A DNA stretch of 64,000 nt from Lineus longissimus (taxonomy: Eukaryota; Nemertea; Pilidiophora; Heteronemertea; Lineidae), in contig NC_088310.1 in NCBI RefSeq assembly GCF_910592395.1, forward strand, positions 6,455,501-6,519,500. Reading direction: 5' to 3'. The notes under the pieces are model-generated. The model was given only the letters and a program-made list of their open reading frames with translations. It did not search any database and had not been told where the DNA came from. This document shows, piece by piece, positions 42,801-56,106 of this stretch. The position numbers and the translations under genes were made by a program. How positions within the stretch are numbered: position 1 is the stretch's first letter; each line of letters begins with the position of its first letter.

Positions 42801-45800
42801 AGGTTAGGTTTTGATTTACCACAGGTTTTACATTTGGATCTGTAATAAGAATTATATTGAATACCTTAATTCCAGTATCTTATTCTCCAGACTTTTCATA
42901 GGGATATTCTTCTATGATTTAGAGTGTGCGCTCATGGGTCTTTGGAAAAAACTGCCTCAAAAGGTTTAGAGCTGTAATCAGTCATAGTGTGTATTGATGT
43001 CAGTATGAAATTGTTTGCTGAATTGCTGGAGTCAGAAAAAACCTAAAAATCTTCACTTTCTAACAACACCCAAATTATTACAGGGAAATGGATGGCCTTC
43101 TAGAAGAGCTAAGGAAAAGTGAAGAAACACTTGATACGGTTAAAAAGGTAAGTTAAACTTTGCTTATTATATTCCAGTCTGGTTGCTTAAAGCTTGATTT
43201 AGGTACAGTTCCTCTGCCCATATCAAATAGATCAATCAGTATTTTAAAAATTTGAACTAACAGTAGTGTCACTGCAGGGTTCTAAGATCTTCTCCAGTGA
43301 GTTAGTGTAATTATTGTGATTATGATAGTGAAAGCCATTTATTGGGAGAATCTTTAGGGATAAATCAACTCTGAAAAAGGAAATTACAAACTGATCTGTA
43401 ATTGGACAGATGAAGTATGTTACACCTGGAGTGAAATAGCTTTCACTCAGTGTATTGTACCTTTGTATTCTTATTGTGTCCTCTTCCTTTTTTAGAGTAT
43501 CAGAAAGTTTGAGGCATCAAAAGCTAAACTGGAGGGACAGGAGAGAGCACTTACTGCCCAGCACACCAAAGAGGTGAAACTAAATCAAGAGCTCAGGAAG
43601 AAGGGGTAAGTGTTCTGCATGGTCATCTCCACCCCGAGGTACAAGTCCCCTAGGCACTTTTTCTTTCAGGGTTAGCAGGTATTTCACTTGAAATCAATGA
43701 TCCCTCTGGGCACTTATCCTGTGATAGCACAAAACAAGGACAGCTGGGCATGTATCGGTTTCCAATCATATGAGAAGGAATAAACCATATTGAGTGATGC
43801 AAGTTTTCTCTGTGGGCAAAACTATCATCAGGTACTAAAGGCCTACTGATATCTAGATAGTAAAATGAGTGGTCTGAGAAGATTTGGAGGCTATGCTGTG
43901 ACAGGTTGCGGATGTTCCACTCTGAAGATGTTTGTAGAGGACTACGTAAGTTTTAGAACTAACTCTGTGATACAGACTATCCCACTGGAATGACATTCTA
44001 ATCTATATATTTAGTATGGAACTTCAAAGAGAAATGGAACAGCAACAGAGGGAATATGAAGAGAGAAGACGGGAACTGCAGAAGAAAATCTTCGGATTGA
44101 AGGAGGACATCAAAACTCAAAAACAAAAGGGTGAACACCTGGCCGACCTCAAGGGGGACTTGGAGGAAGAGGTTAAGGAAGCTATGGTCATAAGACAGAA
44201 AGATCATCTGGTTGTCATGGAACATAATGAAGAGTGAGTTTGACATCCTGGGTGCAGTGTTTTGACCCTAATTCTCAAACATGTGTTTGTGCAGGGTGGA
44301 AGTAAAGGGTGTCCCATAAGCCAAAGCTGGCTGGCTCTTTCATTGGCAGGATCACTATAGTAAACAAACTTTATACAGCTTATTTGTAGATTTGGTTAGT
44401 AAAATTAGAATCTGGTAAAGTTTATTTATTATGAATACTTAGGATCTTAACAGAAAAGATTAAACTTAGTTCTAATCTGTCCTTACCATTTCAGGTTACA
44501 AAATGCCAAGACTGAATTGGCAATGAAGGCTGAAGACTGCGGCCGATTACAACAAGAAAACATAGACATGGAGATCGCCATTGAGCAGCTTGCAGAAACA
44601 CACAAGTAAGAATTAGACTGGTGAACCGCAACAAAATTTAAGTCACAGTACCTCAGTGTTTTGAAACGGTATTTTCTTGCTATTGGGGTAGATGTGGACT
44701 AACTCACTCTTAGTCAACTTACTTTGCCATCGACTTTGAAACCAGGTATCTGTCTGATGAAATTCTTGCCTGTTTTCCAGAGCTGTTGTCAACAGTTTAA
44801 ACAAGGTAGTGGAGGACAGTAGGGAACTTTTAACGAAGGAAAGGAAAGAAAGGTATGTTTACTCTTTAAAGTGCTGTTCAACCCCTTGAAGGTATTCAAT
44901 AATCCTTTCTGTCAGGTTTGATGCTTTGGAGTGTGGCATTAATTGTGAGGACTTTTCCAAATCATGGAAGTAAAATCAGAGTGACCACTCTGTGATGTTG
45001 TCAGGGTTTGACTCCAAAATGGTCCCATTGCCTAGACCGGCAACTTTTTATTTCACGTTACATGATTTCAGAATGGAGCTTCAGACCCAGAGAGAGGAGG
45101 TCTCAAAAGATGTGGATGACTTCAGAATTGAGAATCAGAAATACATGAAGGGAATGAATAAGAAAGTGACCGAAGGAAAGTCGAGGCATGAAGCACTGAC
45201 ACGAGAGGTGGGTAGCCATACGTCATATTTCAGTTACTTTTCATCAGATAGGAACATGGGTTGCATCAGTTAACAACATGTAATTGACAATGACAGCATT
45301 CGATACACTAGAATCTATGAACAAAAAAAGGAATCAAATATTTTTCTGATGAACTTGATTTTCATGTGTGGCTACTTATCTGAGTGCATTTGTCTGGTAA
45401 TTTTTCCCCCCAACTGAATGTTTTCTGACTTCAGGGCACACAGTTGCAGCGGGCCATCAAAGAAGATGACAGTAATACAGCAAGACTTGGAACGGAACTG
45501 AAAGAGTTAACAGCAAACTATGAAAACATGAAGAGAAGGAAAGAGAATGAAGTCAGCAAATTAGAGGTATGCACATTGAGGCTTCCTGAATAATTGTTTA
45601 TATTGGGCTAGACAAGCACCTTGCACAGTTTTTTTATACAGTAGAACCTCTCTATTATTAAGGTTACCCTCGGCATTGACAAGCATATCCTTAATGGAAA
45701 GGTGTCCTGATTAGAGAAGACAAATTGAATGCAACAATCAATAATGAACCAGAACTAGTGTCATTATTAAAGAGGGTGTCGTTATTAGAGAGGTGTCCAC

Positions 45801-47979
45801 TTAGGGAGGTTCCACTGTACCTTTATGGACTAAATGGTATTTGGAGGGTTTTTTATACCCACATCTTTCCATAGTAGGTTAACATTCTGTTTTACATTTT
45901 CAGGGAGATATCAACAAAATGGAGAACACGCTCAAAGAAAAAAAAGATTTCTTGGACGTCAGACAACCACAATTTGTTGAACTGGAAAACAAATTTGCAG
46001 AAAGTACTTCAGATTTTGATTTCACCAAGAAAAATGTAGTCGGTAGGTATCACATTGCTCCAGTCATTATTTTATGTACAGATGAACATTCATCATTGTC
46101 AAGTGTCAACAGTACAAGATGACCAAGAAGAAAATGACCTCCTTCATTGGCACACAGATCCTTGACAGATTTGATCAAGTTACCCTGCATGATAAATGTA
46201 GGAGAAAATACATTTTACTCAGATAACATGCCATGGTAGTTATGAGGCTATCTGGGATGACATTGACAATGCTGGCTAATGCAACAATGAGATGACACAA
46301 CACCAAGAAACTCCATTATTTGAGCTTGTACAATTTGTTGCTCCATTTCCAGCTCTGAAGAATAAAAAGAGTGGTCTGGAAGACACAACCAAGAGAATGA
46401 AACATGACATAGAAAAACAAGCTGTACCCAAAGCAATGTTACAAGCTGATCTCAAGAAGGCCAGGCAGGCATCCATGGAAGGCCTCCGAAACCAAGCTCA
46501 GGAGAGATCAACAACTGAAAGGGAATTGTACACTGTTGGATGTAAACTAAAGACTGTTTTGGAGGAAAATGATCGATTTAACACTGCTATAAAAAAGCTT
46601 GAACAGAACATTGAAACGATTATGAATGATATCGAGATGAATATCGCTCTGAAAACAAAATTACATGACGACATCTCAATGCACAAAGGTAAAGGGATCA
46701 GTTCATGCAGTTAGTCTTTTTTTTCTTTGAGCATTGTCTCCAGATGTGGTTATCAGTTCAGGTTTTTTGCCTACAGAAGGATGAGTCAGGTATGAGCATT
46801 GGTTCAACCATGGCTAACTGTCCCATCCGATGGATATAAAGAGCCAAGGTTTTTAAACCGCATGGCCTGGGACTTGAACCCAGGCACTGCCGCAGGGTAG
46901 GGGACACAATAAACATCAGGCTACACCACAGTGCGGATTTCCTTGGTGTTTCTGTCAAGTTACAATTATAGAATGGAAAGAGATGTAATGGAGATTTTGA
47001 AACGAGGTAAAATGGGAACAGAAGTCGGACTGCTGACACAGCTTTGGAGCTCAGTGGAAGCCCAGGCTTCAAAGAGTTGATCTCTGCTAATCGGTATTTT
47101 CTGTTTCTATAGGTATATTGAATAATGAGTGGAAAAAAGACACCGATTTGCAAAAGGTAAGCACGTTTACAAGAGTTTTCAGACAAATGCAGATGTAGCA
47201 AGGTGGCAAGCTTTCTCGTAAAATCACTGGAGCTGATTACTAGCTTTACCAGCAGAAAGGGCTGGGTGGCTGGAAAAGGGCAGTGCAACTCCTCTAGATT
47301 AATATCATGTTGGTACATCTGATGTAAAATTCATTTCATTGTATTCTCCACTTCTCATGAACTCAGAATTTCCTCTGGATTTTCTTCAGGGAACCAACGC
47401 AAGGGATCAGATTCTAGTGGATGGAATGACCAGTCTCTTAGCTAAAACACACAAACGAGAAGATAAAGTAAACGACATTACAACCCAACTCTTTGCCGAA
47501 GTGGACCTTTTGGCATTATTCTTGGCCAATGTCAACAGCAAGAGACCAAAAGGTAAGGAAGTAGCTAGATAGACGTTTTCTTGCCTTGTCAATGAAGAAA
47601 CTCTGACCGACCAATGTCCCCTGTTTTGGTCAATAACTACAGCAAGAGACCAAGGATAATGAATAAGTAGCGAGCTAGATGTTTCCTTGTTCTTTCTTAG
47701 TCAAAAGCATGAACCCAAAAGGTGATAAAGAAGCTTGGACTGATATTATAATATTATAACTGATAGACTTTGTGGCGACTTGGTTCCCGGGAGCAGTCAA
47801 CGGCACCTGCTTGATCATTTTGTCTTATTTACTTTTCAGCAATGAGAGACGAATTCACAGAATATGATGAATTTGAGACACAAATTCATGAAAGTCCAAG
47901 CAAAGAGATCGATGCAGTTGCTACAGCAAACACATTCGTAGAGACAAAGGAACAAACTGAGGAACAAACTGAGACATAA
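39808..47979 (+). CDS. CCDC175: Long coiled-coil protein, CCDC175-like
   Basis: Role unknown; the family is poorly characterised. Exons: 39808-39893, 40085-40196, 41303-41438, 41780-41912, 42396-42494, 42747-42802, 43084-43147, 43496-43605, 44015-44233, 44495-44605, 44781-44852, 45072-45207, 45435-45566, 45904-46042, 46353-46688, 47113-47156, 47390-47552, 47840-47979 (TAA). From the first Met in the first exon seen (39816) they give 759 residues in a single frame. An upstream exon is likely because the first exon is open before that Met. The product is almost entirely heptad-like and rich in Lys, Glu and Gln, with no membrane segment. The N-terminal block ILRHKLLYFPDEVKREI then SRDSNAAELKRLQDEL is the most family-like part. 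The length is near that of vertebrate CCDC175 (about 790). CCDC178 or another axonemal-type coiled coil is an alternative. The gene is certain; the name is not. Confidence 0.85.
45639..45817 (+). mobile_element. Pogo-like MITE, complete, 179 bp
   Basis: This second full copy lies in a CCDC175 intron. It starts CAGTAGAACCTCTCTATT, ends AGGTTCCACTG, and is flanked by TA at 45637-45638 and 45818-45819. Its interior matches the copy at 24275 with indels. Confidence 0.8.
46830..46945 (-). repeat. tRNA-derived SINE head in a CCDC175 intron
   Basis: On the minus strand TGGTGTAGCCTGATG resembles an A box and GGGTTCAAGTCCCAG a B box, followed by a body containing CCTTGGCTCTTTATATCCAT and CGGATGGGA. 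It lies just upstream of the exon at 47113. Confidence 0.55.
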
Positions 47980-48763
47980 AAAGTGTTGTGTTGTGAAGAG
48001 ACAGTACTGTGCTAGTTCAGATTGTGACTTTTGAAAAGACTGCTACAAAACAGACGTTAATGGTACATTATGAGAGCATACAATGAATGCAACGTACATC
48101 TCAGAGAATTTTATTGGAATTTTAGTGTTGGTAATTTTGATCACCACTGTTGAGTTTGTTCAAATTGCTCAAATTTTGTCAATGAAGCTAGGAGAACCCC
48201 TCCGCTTCCCTCCCAAACAGTTGATAACCTGTCAGTGATAACTCGTGTCCTTCCATTTTATTAGGTGGGAGGGCCAGATAAGCAAACATTAAGCCACGAT
48301 AGTTTCAGGATGCTTTATTTTCCGTCCCCTGTAACAGCTAGGTTGTGCTGAGTTATAAATTTTGGAAATGCTGAAATATTTGTGTAATTGTAGTGTTGTT
48401 GATGTAAAAGTTTATTTACATTTTGAAATAAAAGTGGGTAAATCATGGCGTAGTTGAATTTAAATTAGTTCTGTACCGTCTAGATGAAGTCCAATATAGG
48501 GGCCTATACAGCTGTCGGACACAACCTAAGTTTTTGAGATTGCTATGTCACCTAAGCGCGATAGTGGTGATGCAAACACTATAGCTGATGAGGTTGTGCC
48601 AATGATAATCTCCTAAAACTGACAATCCCAACTTGATATCTATGATTGGATGATTACCTCTGGCAAAAATCGTTGTCTGAATGCAGGAGTTCCTGGCTTG
48701 TCCGTCTGCCGAGACAGAACGAAGACAATCCCGGCCGGCAGATCCGGAATTCGTTGTTAAAAC
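47980..48763. other. CCDC175-like 3'UTR and ABCD4 promoter region
   Basis: The first ~450 nt are likely 3'UTR. The following ~330 nt must include the ABCD4 5' end, with a GC-richer patch (CCGGCCGGCAGATCCGG) at 48731-48747. No TATA box is obvious. Confidence 0.55.
48427..48432 (+). terminator. Polyadenylation signal AATAAA of the CCDC175-like gene
   Basis: AATAAA lies 448 nt after the stop codon and about 330 nt before the ABCD4 start codon. This is a compact tandem arrangement. Confidence 0.65.
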
Positions 48764-51700
48764 ATGGCGGCGGCTTCTTTAAAATTTGACCTTGTCTCTC
48801 GTGAAAAGTAAGTTTAAGAAGATATCGCGGACAATCATTTGGATTGATGAATTGAAACTTGATGATTAAGCAGTATTCAACATGCTGACCCAATTTGACT
48901 TAGCGTCACTGTTTTTGTATTCGTCATGAACGAGTTGATTTGAAGGTGGTAGCAATGCATTGCATGCTGATGCAATGATGCATGCATCACTGACACACTG
49001 TGACTGACACTGCACCATCATCATCATGTCAGGTTGTGCTGAATGTCAGGGTCTTGATTCTTTCTTTGTTATTCTGTAGAAACTAAGTGTCTTGCCCAAG
49101 ATTTGCATGAATTGCCCAGTTGGGATTATCATTTTGGCATTGAAAGGGAAGTTCAATGAAATAAATTTTGACTTTCAAGTCTGTCAAGTCAGTACTCCTA
49201 GGCCTATCAATAAATATTTTTAAATGTTCTTGTACACTCTCTGGAAATTGATCATGAGACCATAACAAGTAGGTTAAGGATACCGTACACTTTGCAGGAC
49301 TTTGATCTAAATATGTGCATGTCAATCATGATGGATATTCATGACTTGAATGTATTTGAAAGGAAAAATTAGCTGACACATTTGACAAAAATTAGTTCAA
49401 AGGTTTAGTAATAATAGTATACTCGATTGATCTAGGTCACCTAAAATGTACCTGGATTTTAAGCTAATATAAAAATAATAAGTGCAGCAGGTCATAACTC
49501 ATGTCCATCAATAAATCATGCTGCCCTTGAAAATGAAAAATTTTCCTTTGGTCTATGTTGTTATCTGTAGAATTGATGTTAAAAAATTACTGGGCATATA
49601 TTTTGTAATTCATTGACACATTTTAAACTGATTTATTCTGTGGCACCAATTTTAGAATACATTGCTTTGTTTTAATGCAAATGGGCTTTAGGTTGTCACT
49701 ATACCAGAGAGACAAGAATCATTCATATTCTGCGAGGAGGTCTTAGCTAAGAGTCAAGACCATGGCTAATATGGATGTCAGGGTTAAACCTGGGATACTG
49801 GACTTGGGATCAGTAAGGTATTTACAGTTACATGGAGACATCATTTTAGTCATCAGTGTGAAAGATGCAAATTCATCTTTGTTGGAAGTCGCTGGTCTTA
49901 CAAGTTACAGTAGGACCAAGACAAAGAGCTACCTACAGAAAGAAAACGGATTGTTCTGTAGCAAAACTCATCCCAACCCTTGATAAATACATTCTCTTAT
50001 CTTTTCAGTTATGGCTTCGACCTGTGTTTTTTTAGACGATTCTTTCGACTGACAAAGGTGATGTTCCCTCAAGTAAAGGCATCATCCGTTCTACTGTTTT
50101 TTGCCTTACTACTTGTGTGCTTGCTTGGTAAGTTAAGTTCTACTAACATATTAATTTTTGCAGGGCTTTTGTTGCCAGTCTGCACTGCAGTTTATTTTTC
50201 TTGATCTGAAGTTTGCCTTGGTGCTCTTAAAATGTCTTCCTTAAAAACGCCACTTTTTCCTCATAATACTAGCACCCAAAAGTGAATTTTTTTGCAAAAA
50301 TTGTCCTCATTCAAAAAACCTTGATGTCTGATACTAGGGTAAACTTAAATTGTGCCCTCCATTTTCGCAAAAGATGTCATAAATTCACAACAGTAAACCT
50401 TTTTTTCAATGATGCTGTTCAATAATAAAAGATACAAAGAAATCAGTTTAAATGTTTAAAAAGTCCCAGAGCTGATTTTTAAAAGACTAAGAATTGCTTC
50501 GTCTCATTTATTTATTGTGTTGGATGAGTTTCTGACTTCCTTTCCTCTTAGTTTAAATGACCTCTTTCTCCTCCAGAGCAAGTTATAATTGCTAGTGTTG
50601 GTGTCATACCCAGCAAGTTTTACAAGGTGTTGGGAGACAAAGATGCGACTGGATTCAAACACGAGATTATCATGGCTTCCATTCTCATCATTTCAATTGC
50701 ATTTGTAAGTTTTCTCAGCATTAGGTAGGAATATGTTTCAAATACCAAGATGTCTTTGTTTGAAGTAAGAAATGTAATCTCATTATCACAACAACATAGC
50801 CAAAATGAAGCCAGTGTAATTTTATATTTCTAACCCATAGCAGGACCTTCTATTAAGGACACCCTTGGGACTACAGACTATGCTGTCCTTAATAAAGAGG
50901 TGTCCTGATTGCATATTTAATTTATCTTTAATTCATCTGCTCTCAGGTTAAAAGTACACACCAGTACATGGCTTCCTTGCTGTATGTATTTTGGAGAAAA
51001 CTTATCACGAAATACATCCATAAGCTTTACTTCAGAGATATTCTCTATTACAAAGTCAACATTCTCACAAAAGGCATAGACAATCCGTAAGTATTGACTC
51101 TTGTTGGCTATGAACACAGCAAATTGTGATTCCTACAATGACTTGTTCTTGATTAACTTACTGCCTTGGGCAAGACACTTCAGTTGCCATGTTCCTCATA
51201 CCTTTGCATTATAAAGCCAATTTGTTCTTTTCACATTTGTTTAAAAGAGGCACTTTGGACCTGCTTCTTGACATCACCAGAAGTCTCAGATGCCAGGGCG
51301 CACCCTGCATCAATCTTTCTTTATTATGATTCTTATCAATTTTATTTCAGGGATCAGAGAATCACTCAAGATGTGGACCGATTCTGTCTCAATCTCAGCC
51401 AGATAGCACCATTGATTATCATATCGCCGTTTACCATTGTGTATTATGTCTACCAGGCATGGATGAGGTATGTTCATTATTTTCTTCGAGCGCTTTTTGT
51501 TCTGACCGAGCATGATCTAGAATTAGCATCGGATGCTCTGCAAATAGCATTGTTCTATTTGCACAATCAACACATAATTTTGTTTACACTTGCTTAGCTG
51601 TTAGTTCCAAAAGGAAGGGGAGCTGCACTGCTCCTGTTCATGCACCATGACTCAATAATCGTAACATTTGAATACTCCAACGACCACAATGTTATGGGCA

Positions 51701-54700
51701 TTATTTGAGAAGGTGTCGTGGCAGCCACCTGGGTCAAGTGCCAAAATCTGGTCAACTATTTCCTCGTCTGCATGAGTTGTCCCCTTCCAATGTCAGGCCT
51801 TCCTGGGATGCTTCCACAAATTAGGCCTTACCATGTTGGTAAGGAAATAAAACATATCCATTTTATTCAATTCATTGAGACTGACCAATATTGACATCCG
51901 TCTTCTTCTCACTAAGAAGCAGTTAAAGGGGTAACAAATACAAAATATCCCACCTTCACATACTCATATGTCTCTTCCAGTACTGGTTACATTGGACCAG
52001 TCAGTGTCTTCATATTCTTTATTGTCATCACGATAATCAACAAGTTCCTGATGTCTACAGTGGTCAAGTTTTATATGCAACAAGAAAGATATGAAGGAGA
52101 TTTCAGGTAAATGATGTAATCAATTATCACAGAAAATACATTTGTCACATTTGAACTGACCCCCTGAACAGTTATTTGAAAATCCCTGCAAGTTGTTCTC
52201 AATTTCGGTTTCATCATGAAGATTATTGTTGTTTCTTGGCAAATATTTATTCATTTGTATACTAGTATGGGCTGGAAACTTACAATAGCCTTCTCGAAAT
52301 CCTTTGTGGCTGGTCTAAATTCTGGTCCGAAAGGATTTTTGAGGGTTAAAAGGTACACCTTCCTCCCCTCCTAAAGGATTCCGAGGAGTCTGTTGTCGAT
52401 TTCCGGTGTCTAATAACCCATATATTGATTTAAATCACACCACTGACTCAAAACAGTTCTTTCAGAAGTTTGCCAAGTGAAAGAGTGTATTTGTTGTTCT
52501 TTTTCGGAATAGGTTTAAACACATGCAGCTGAGAGTGAATGCTGAATCGGTAGCTTTCTATCGATCGGGGAGGTTGGAATGGGATAAAACGAACAAGAAA
52601 CTAAACACCTTGCTGAACACACAACAGAAACTTGTCCTTAAGGAATATGCCTTGAATTGTAAGTATTTGCTAAATTATCTCATATTTTCCTGCTTGTTGT
52701 CTGTAAAGGAATTAAACCAGAAGTGGCCAGTTTGTGTTGAGATACCAATACCCTTGTGGCTGGAGGTAAAATGTAGTCAAAATTCTAAGCCGTTGGTGCA
52801 GATTTTGACAGAATTCAACCTACAACATAGACTGAGGGTTCAATTTCAATTCTAAAGTGCCTCCTAAGCAGTGATCGATATCCCGGTTGTTATAATAAGT
52901 TAAAAAAACTAATTGAATTTCACTGACACTTTTTTTTCAGTCTCGATAAATATGAGTGACTATGTTGGAAGTATTCTAAGTTATCTGGTGCTAGCCGTGC
53001 CGATATTCGCTGGTGCTTACGACTCACTGTCGCCATCGGATCTGAGTGCTTTGATTAGCCAAGTAAGTTTTGATTACAAGTACATCCATAACTGCTGTAT
53101 AGCTTAGTCGGCAATCAGCATGATAAGCCATAGGTAACTTGTGATTGGATTCCACACCATGAGAGTGTAGCAGGAACCTTTTCAGACTCCAATCATTATT
53201 CTTCCAATTTGTTTGATTTCAGAATGCTTTTGTGTGCATATACTTGATTAGCTGCTTCACCAAACTCATCGATTCTTCGGTGCAAGTGACAGATATTGTT
53301 GGAACAACTCACCGGTAAGGTTTCATCATGGGCCAGATTCCCTTTAAACTTCCCCACACTTCCAAATTGCTAAATCTGTTACATACATACATACATATAT
53401 TACTGCAAATAGGCTTTTTAGCCTGTTGATTTCCCTATGGCAATAAAATAAACACAGAGGCTTAGAGTAGGTTCCCTTGTTCTCTGCTATTATCTCTTAA
53501 CATTCTGAAAATGTGTCCAAGACTTCTGCTGTGAGTTTGAAGTTCAAAGCAGCAATTCACCAGGTGCACTGTTATGATTTGCCTACGAGAAGAAATAAGC
53601 CATTTTATGAGAAGACCATTCTCTACCTTGCAGTTGCATATCCATAGCCCTGAAAATTAATTCATTGAAATGTTTAACTTTTCAGTATAGTCCAACTGGT
53701 CGAAGCATTAGATCACTACGCTTCTCTTCAGAAGGATGACGGCCTGGAGGACAGTACTTTGGTATTCACCTCAGGAAACGAGATGGAATCTGAAAGCCGT
53801 GGAACTGCCGTCACATTTTGGTAAGGACCTTTCAAAAATTTCCAAGAATTACTTACACCAAGTAATAAAGTGAGCCAAAAACCACCCAATTAGGACAGCA
53901 ACTACATTTAGTGACGACAATGGCTCATCTAATGTATGCCAACGGATTAACTTATTTTCTTTGCAGCTCCAGTGCTAGTAAACCGGATGTCAATTATGTG
54001 TACGATCTCAACAACGTCTCCTATGCTCTTCCATCCGGAGATGTCATGTTAAAGAGTAAGTAGAAAGCATTTAAATCATTCGAAATACAGTTTACCCGCG
54101 AGACTTTAACTCGATATATCACAACTGACTAAATTTCTGTGCCGAAATATTGCCACATGCCTCTTGTCACCGATGGGTTGGGTATTTGCGATATTTACGC
54201 ACCTTGGCGCAATAGAGGTTAGACTCTGGTGAGATAATAGTTGTAAATTAAATGCTACCAAATTTGACTTCAGCTTGTTGGACTTAACAATGTATGTGAC
54301 CTATACTGTCCATTTGGTGGCCATTTCGGGAGACTGCATGTACAAACTTGTCTCGAATCCTTGCTCTCCTGGTCACAGAGTAAATGCCCTAACCATTAGC
54401 CCCCTGACACTAGCTGGCAGGCAGTGCTATAATATGCTCAGGACTGACCTATCAATGATGAAATGGCCTCAAATGGTTCTGATTTGTCCTTTCAGATTTA
54501 ACAATGCAGATTCTGCCAGGGGTCAATGTCCTTATCACAGGTGACAGTGGATGTGGGAAAAGTTCTCTCCTGCGTGTGCTACACAAACTATGGCCAATTC
54601 TATCTGGGTCAATTGAGGTGAATGTACAACCTGGACCAGTTGGTGCTATCTATTTACCTCAGAAACCATTCTTTACAAATGGGACTCTTAGAGAACAAGT

Positions 54701-56106
54701 AAGTATGTCATTTGTGACGGCTGGCTCGACAGACAGGGTTAATACTTTTGTCCCTAGTCCGATATTAAAGTACTTAAGAATGAAGAATTAACCACTGCTA
54801 AACTGTGGTTTGCTTTTGCCGTAACGCCACACAGTGTGTTGTGCATTTGGATACATTGCATCATTGCTTCAAATGTAGTCTATCATAGCGTCATATTAAA
54901 TTTTTGGCATGATAAAGTTCTCTGATGCGTTTTGGTGTCAGAAAGACCGAAGTTGGGCAAAAACCTTTCTAGTTTTCAGCATTATTTCAGCTTATGTCAT
55001 GTCTGTCTTTTATTTCAATTTTCAGATCATGTACCCTTACAAACTGGTGAATTCACCTGCCAGTAAGCATGCCCTTGAATAAACTTGTCTCCAATAAACC
55101 AGGTTTGAAACTGGTTTTCAAGATTGCTTCAGTTGGCAAAGAGATACAGCAAAATCATCTGGCATCATTGGTGCCATGATAAAAACTGCAGTAATATTCA
55201 TTATTGGCCAAGAACGTTTGCAGATGAGAAACAGCTACAAACTATTAACTAAGTTGCCTTTCAAAAAACTGTTGTTTGGGCGGGGACATGGTTAAGTCTT
55301 TGAGGGATCCATTTAAAATCCCCCTTTTCTCTTTCAGTGTCTAATGTGGATCATAAGTTACAACAGTATTTAGAGCTGGCAGATCTAAATAGCGTGTACT
55401 ACAGACTGGGAGGTCTTGACATGAAGGATGATATCAACTGGTATGACGTCCTCTCTCCAGGAGAAATGCAACGACTATCGTTTGTTCGTCTCTTCTTCCA
55501 CCAACCAAAGTTTGCTGGTAATTAGAACCCATCATATTTAACCCTGCTCAGAGCAGGTAGGAGATCAAGGGGTGCCCCCAGTGTAAAATGTCTATGCAGT
55601 TACAGAATAGGAAATTGGTTCACACTTTGAATGGTACACAGCCAGCTGAGAGGTGTGTGCCTTCACCACATGCCTAAAGAATGTAATGCAATCAATTTGG
55701 CATGTAGTACATGTATTCAGCCCCCTCATTGCAATATCCTACGATTCACACAAGGATTAACCTTGATGATCATGCACTGAGCCAAAAACGTGTATGACTT
55801 GCAAGCTAAGAAATGAAAGCCATTAAAAATTTGTGACTATGGTATGGGTTCGTGAAGTCTGAATAAAAACCACTTGTTATTTGATAATTTCTTAATACAT
55901 CTTTTTTTCCTGCAGTTCTTGACGAAGCTACAAGTGCCATTGGACTAACTGCCGAAAGAGCAATGTACGAAAAATGTCATGAGTTTGGAATCACTGTTAT
56001 AAGTGTCGGCCATAGAGACTCGCTAAAAGCTTACCATGACTGTCAGCTTCATCTTGACGGAAAGGGAGGATGGACATTAAATGATATTGTTCATATAAAT
56101 CAATGA
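48764..56106 (+). CDS. ABCD4: ABC transporter subfamily D member 4, complete
   Basis: A half-transporter that, in vertebrates, works with LMBRD1 to move cobalamin out of lysosomes. CDS exons: 48764-48807, 50009-50127, 50577-50704, 50947-51086, 51351-51467, 51981-52106, 52513-52658, 52941-53062, 53223-53314, 53686-53820, 53967-54055, 54496-54698, 55026-55062, 55338-55517, 55916-56106 (TGA). They sum to 1869 nt, 622 residues (human about 606). The transmembrane half includes VKVMFP-like and [14 protein letters not shown] segments and [19 protein letters not shown]. The nucleotide-binding half has Walker [11 protein letters not shown]-loop LPQKPFF, signature [16 protein letters not shown], Walker [10 protein letters not shown] and switch His SVGHRDSL. 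All key residues are present. The start is the Met in [15 protein letters not shown], the first ATG joined in frame to the family-matching second exon. Confidence 0.96.
50845..50916 (+). mobile_element. Partial MITE copy in an ABCD4 intron
   Basis: CCTTCTATTAAGGACACCCT and GTCCTTAATAAAGAGGTGTC match the left half of the full elements. The right terminus is missing. Confidence 0.5.
54325..54425 (-). repeat. tRNA-like SINE head in an ABCD4 intron
   Basis: On the minus strand TAATGGTTAGGGCATT and GGATTCGAGAC have A- and B-box character, close to the spacing expected in tRNA-derived SINEs. Confidence 0.4.

Noticed and set aside
46758-47318. 186-codon open frame on the minus strand
   Set aside because: It is the longest single open frame in the window, but it lies antisense to an intron and an exon of the coiled-coil gene and overlaps the SINE at 46830-46945. 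Its composition is unlike a domain protein.
49762-49983. Plus-strand frame starting ACCATGGCT upstream of ABCD4 exon 2
   Set aside because: It does not join in frame to the second exon. The 48764 start gives a family-like N-terminus with correct splicing.
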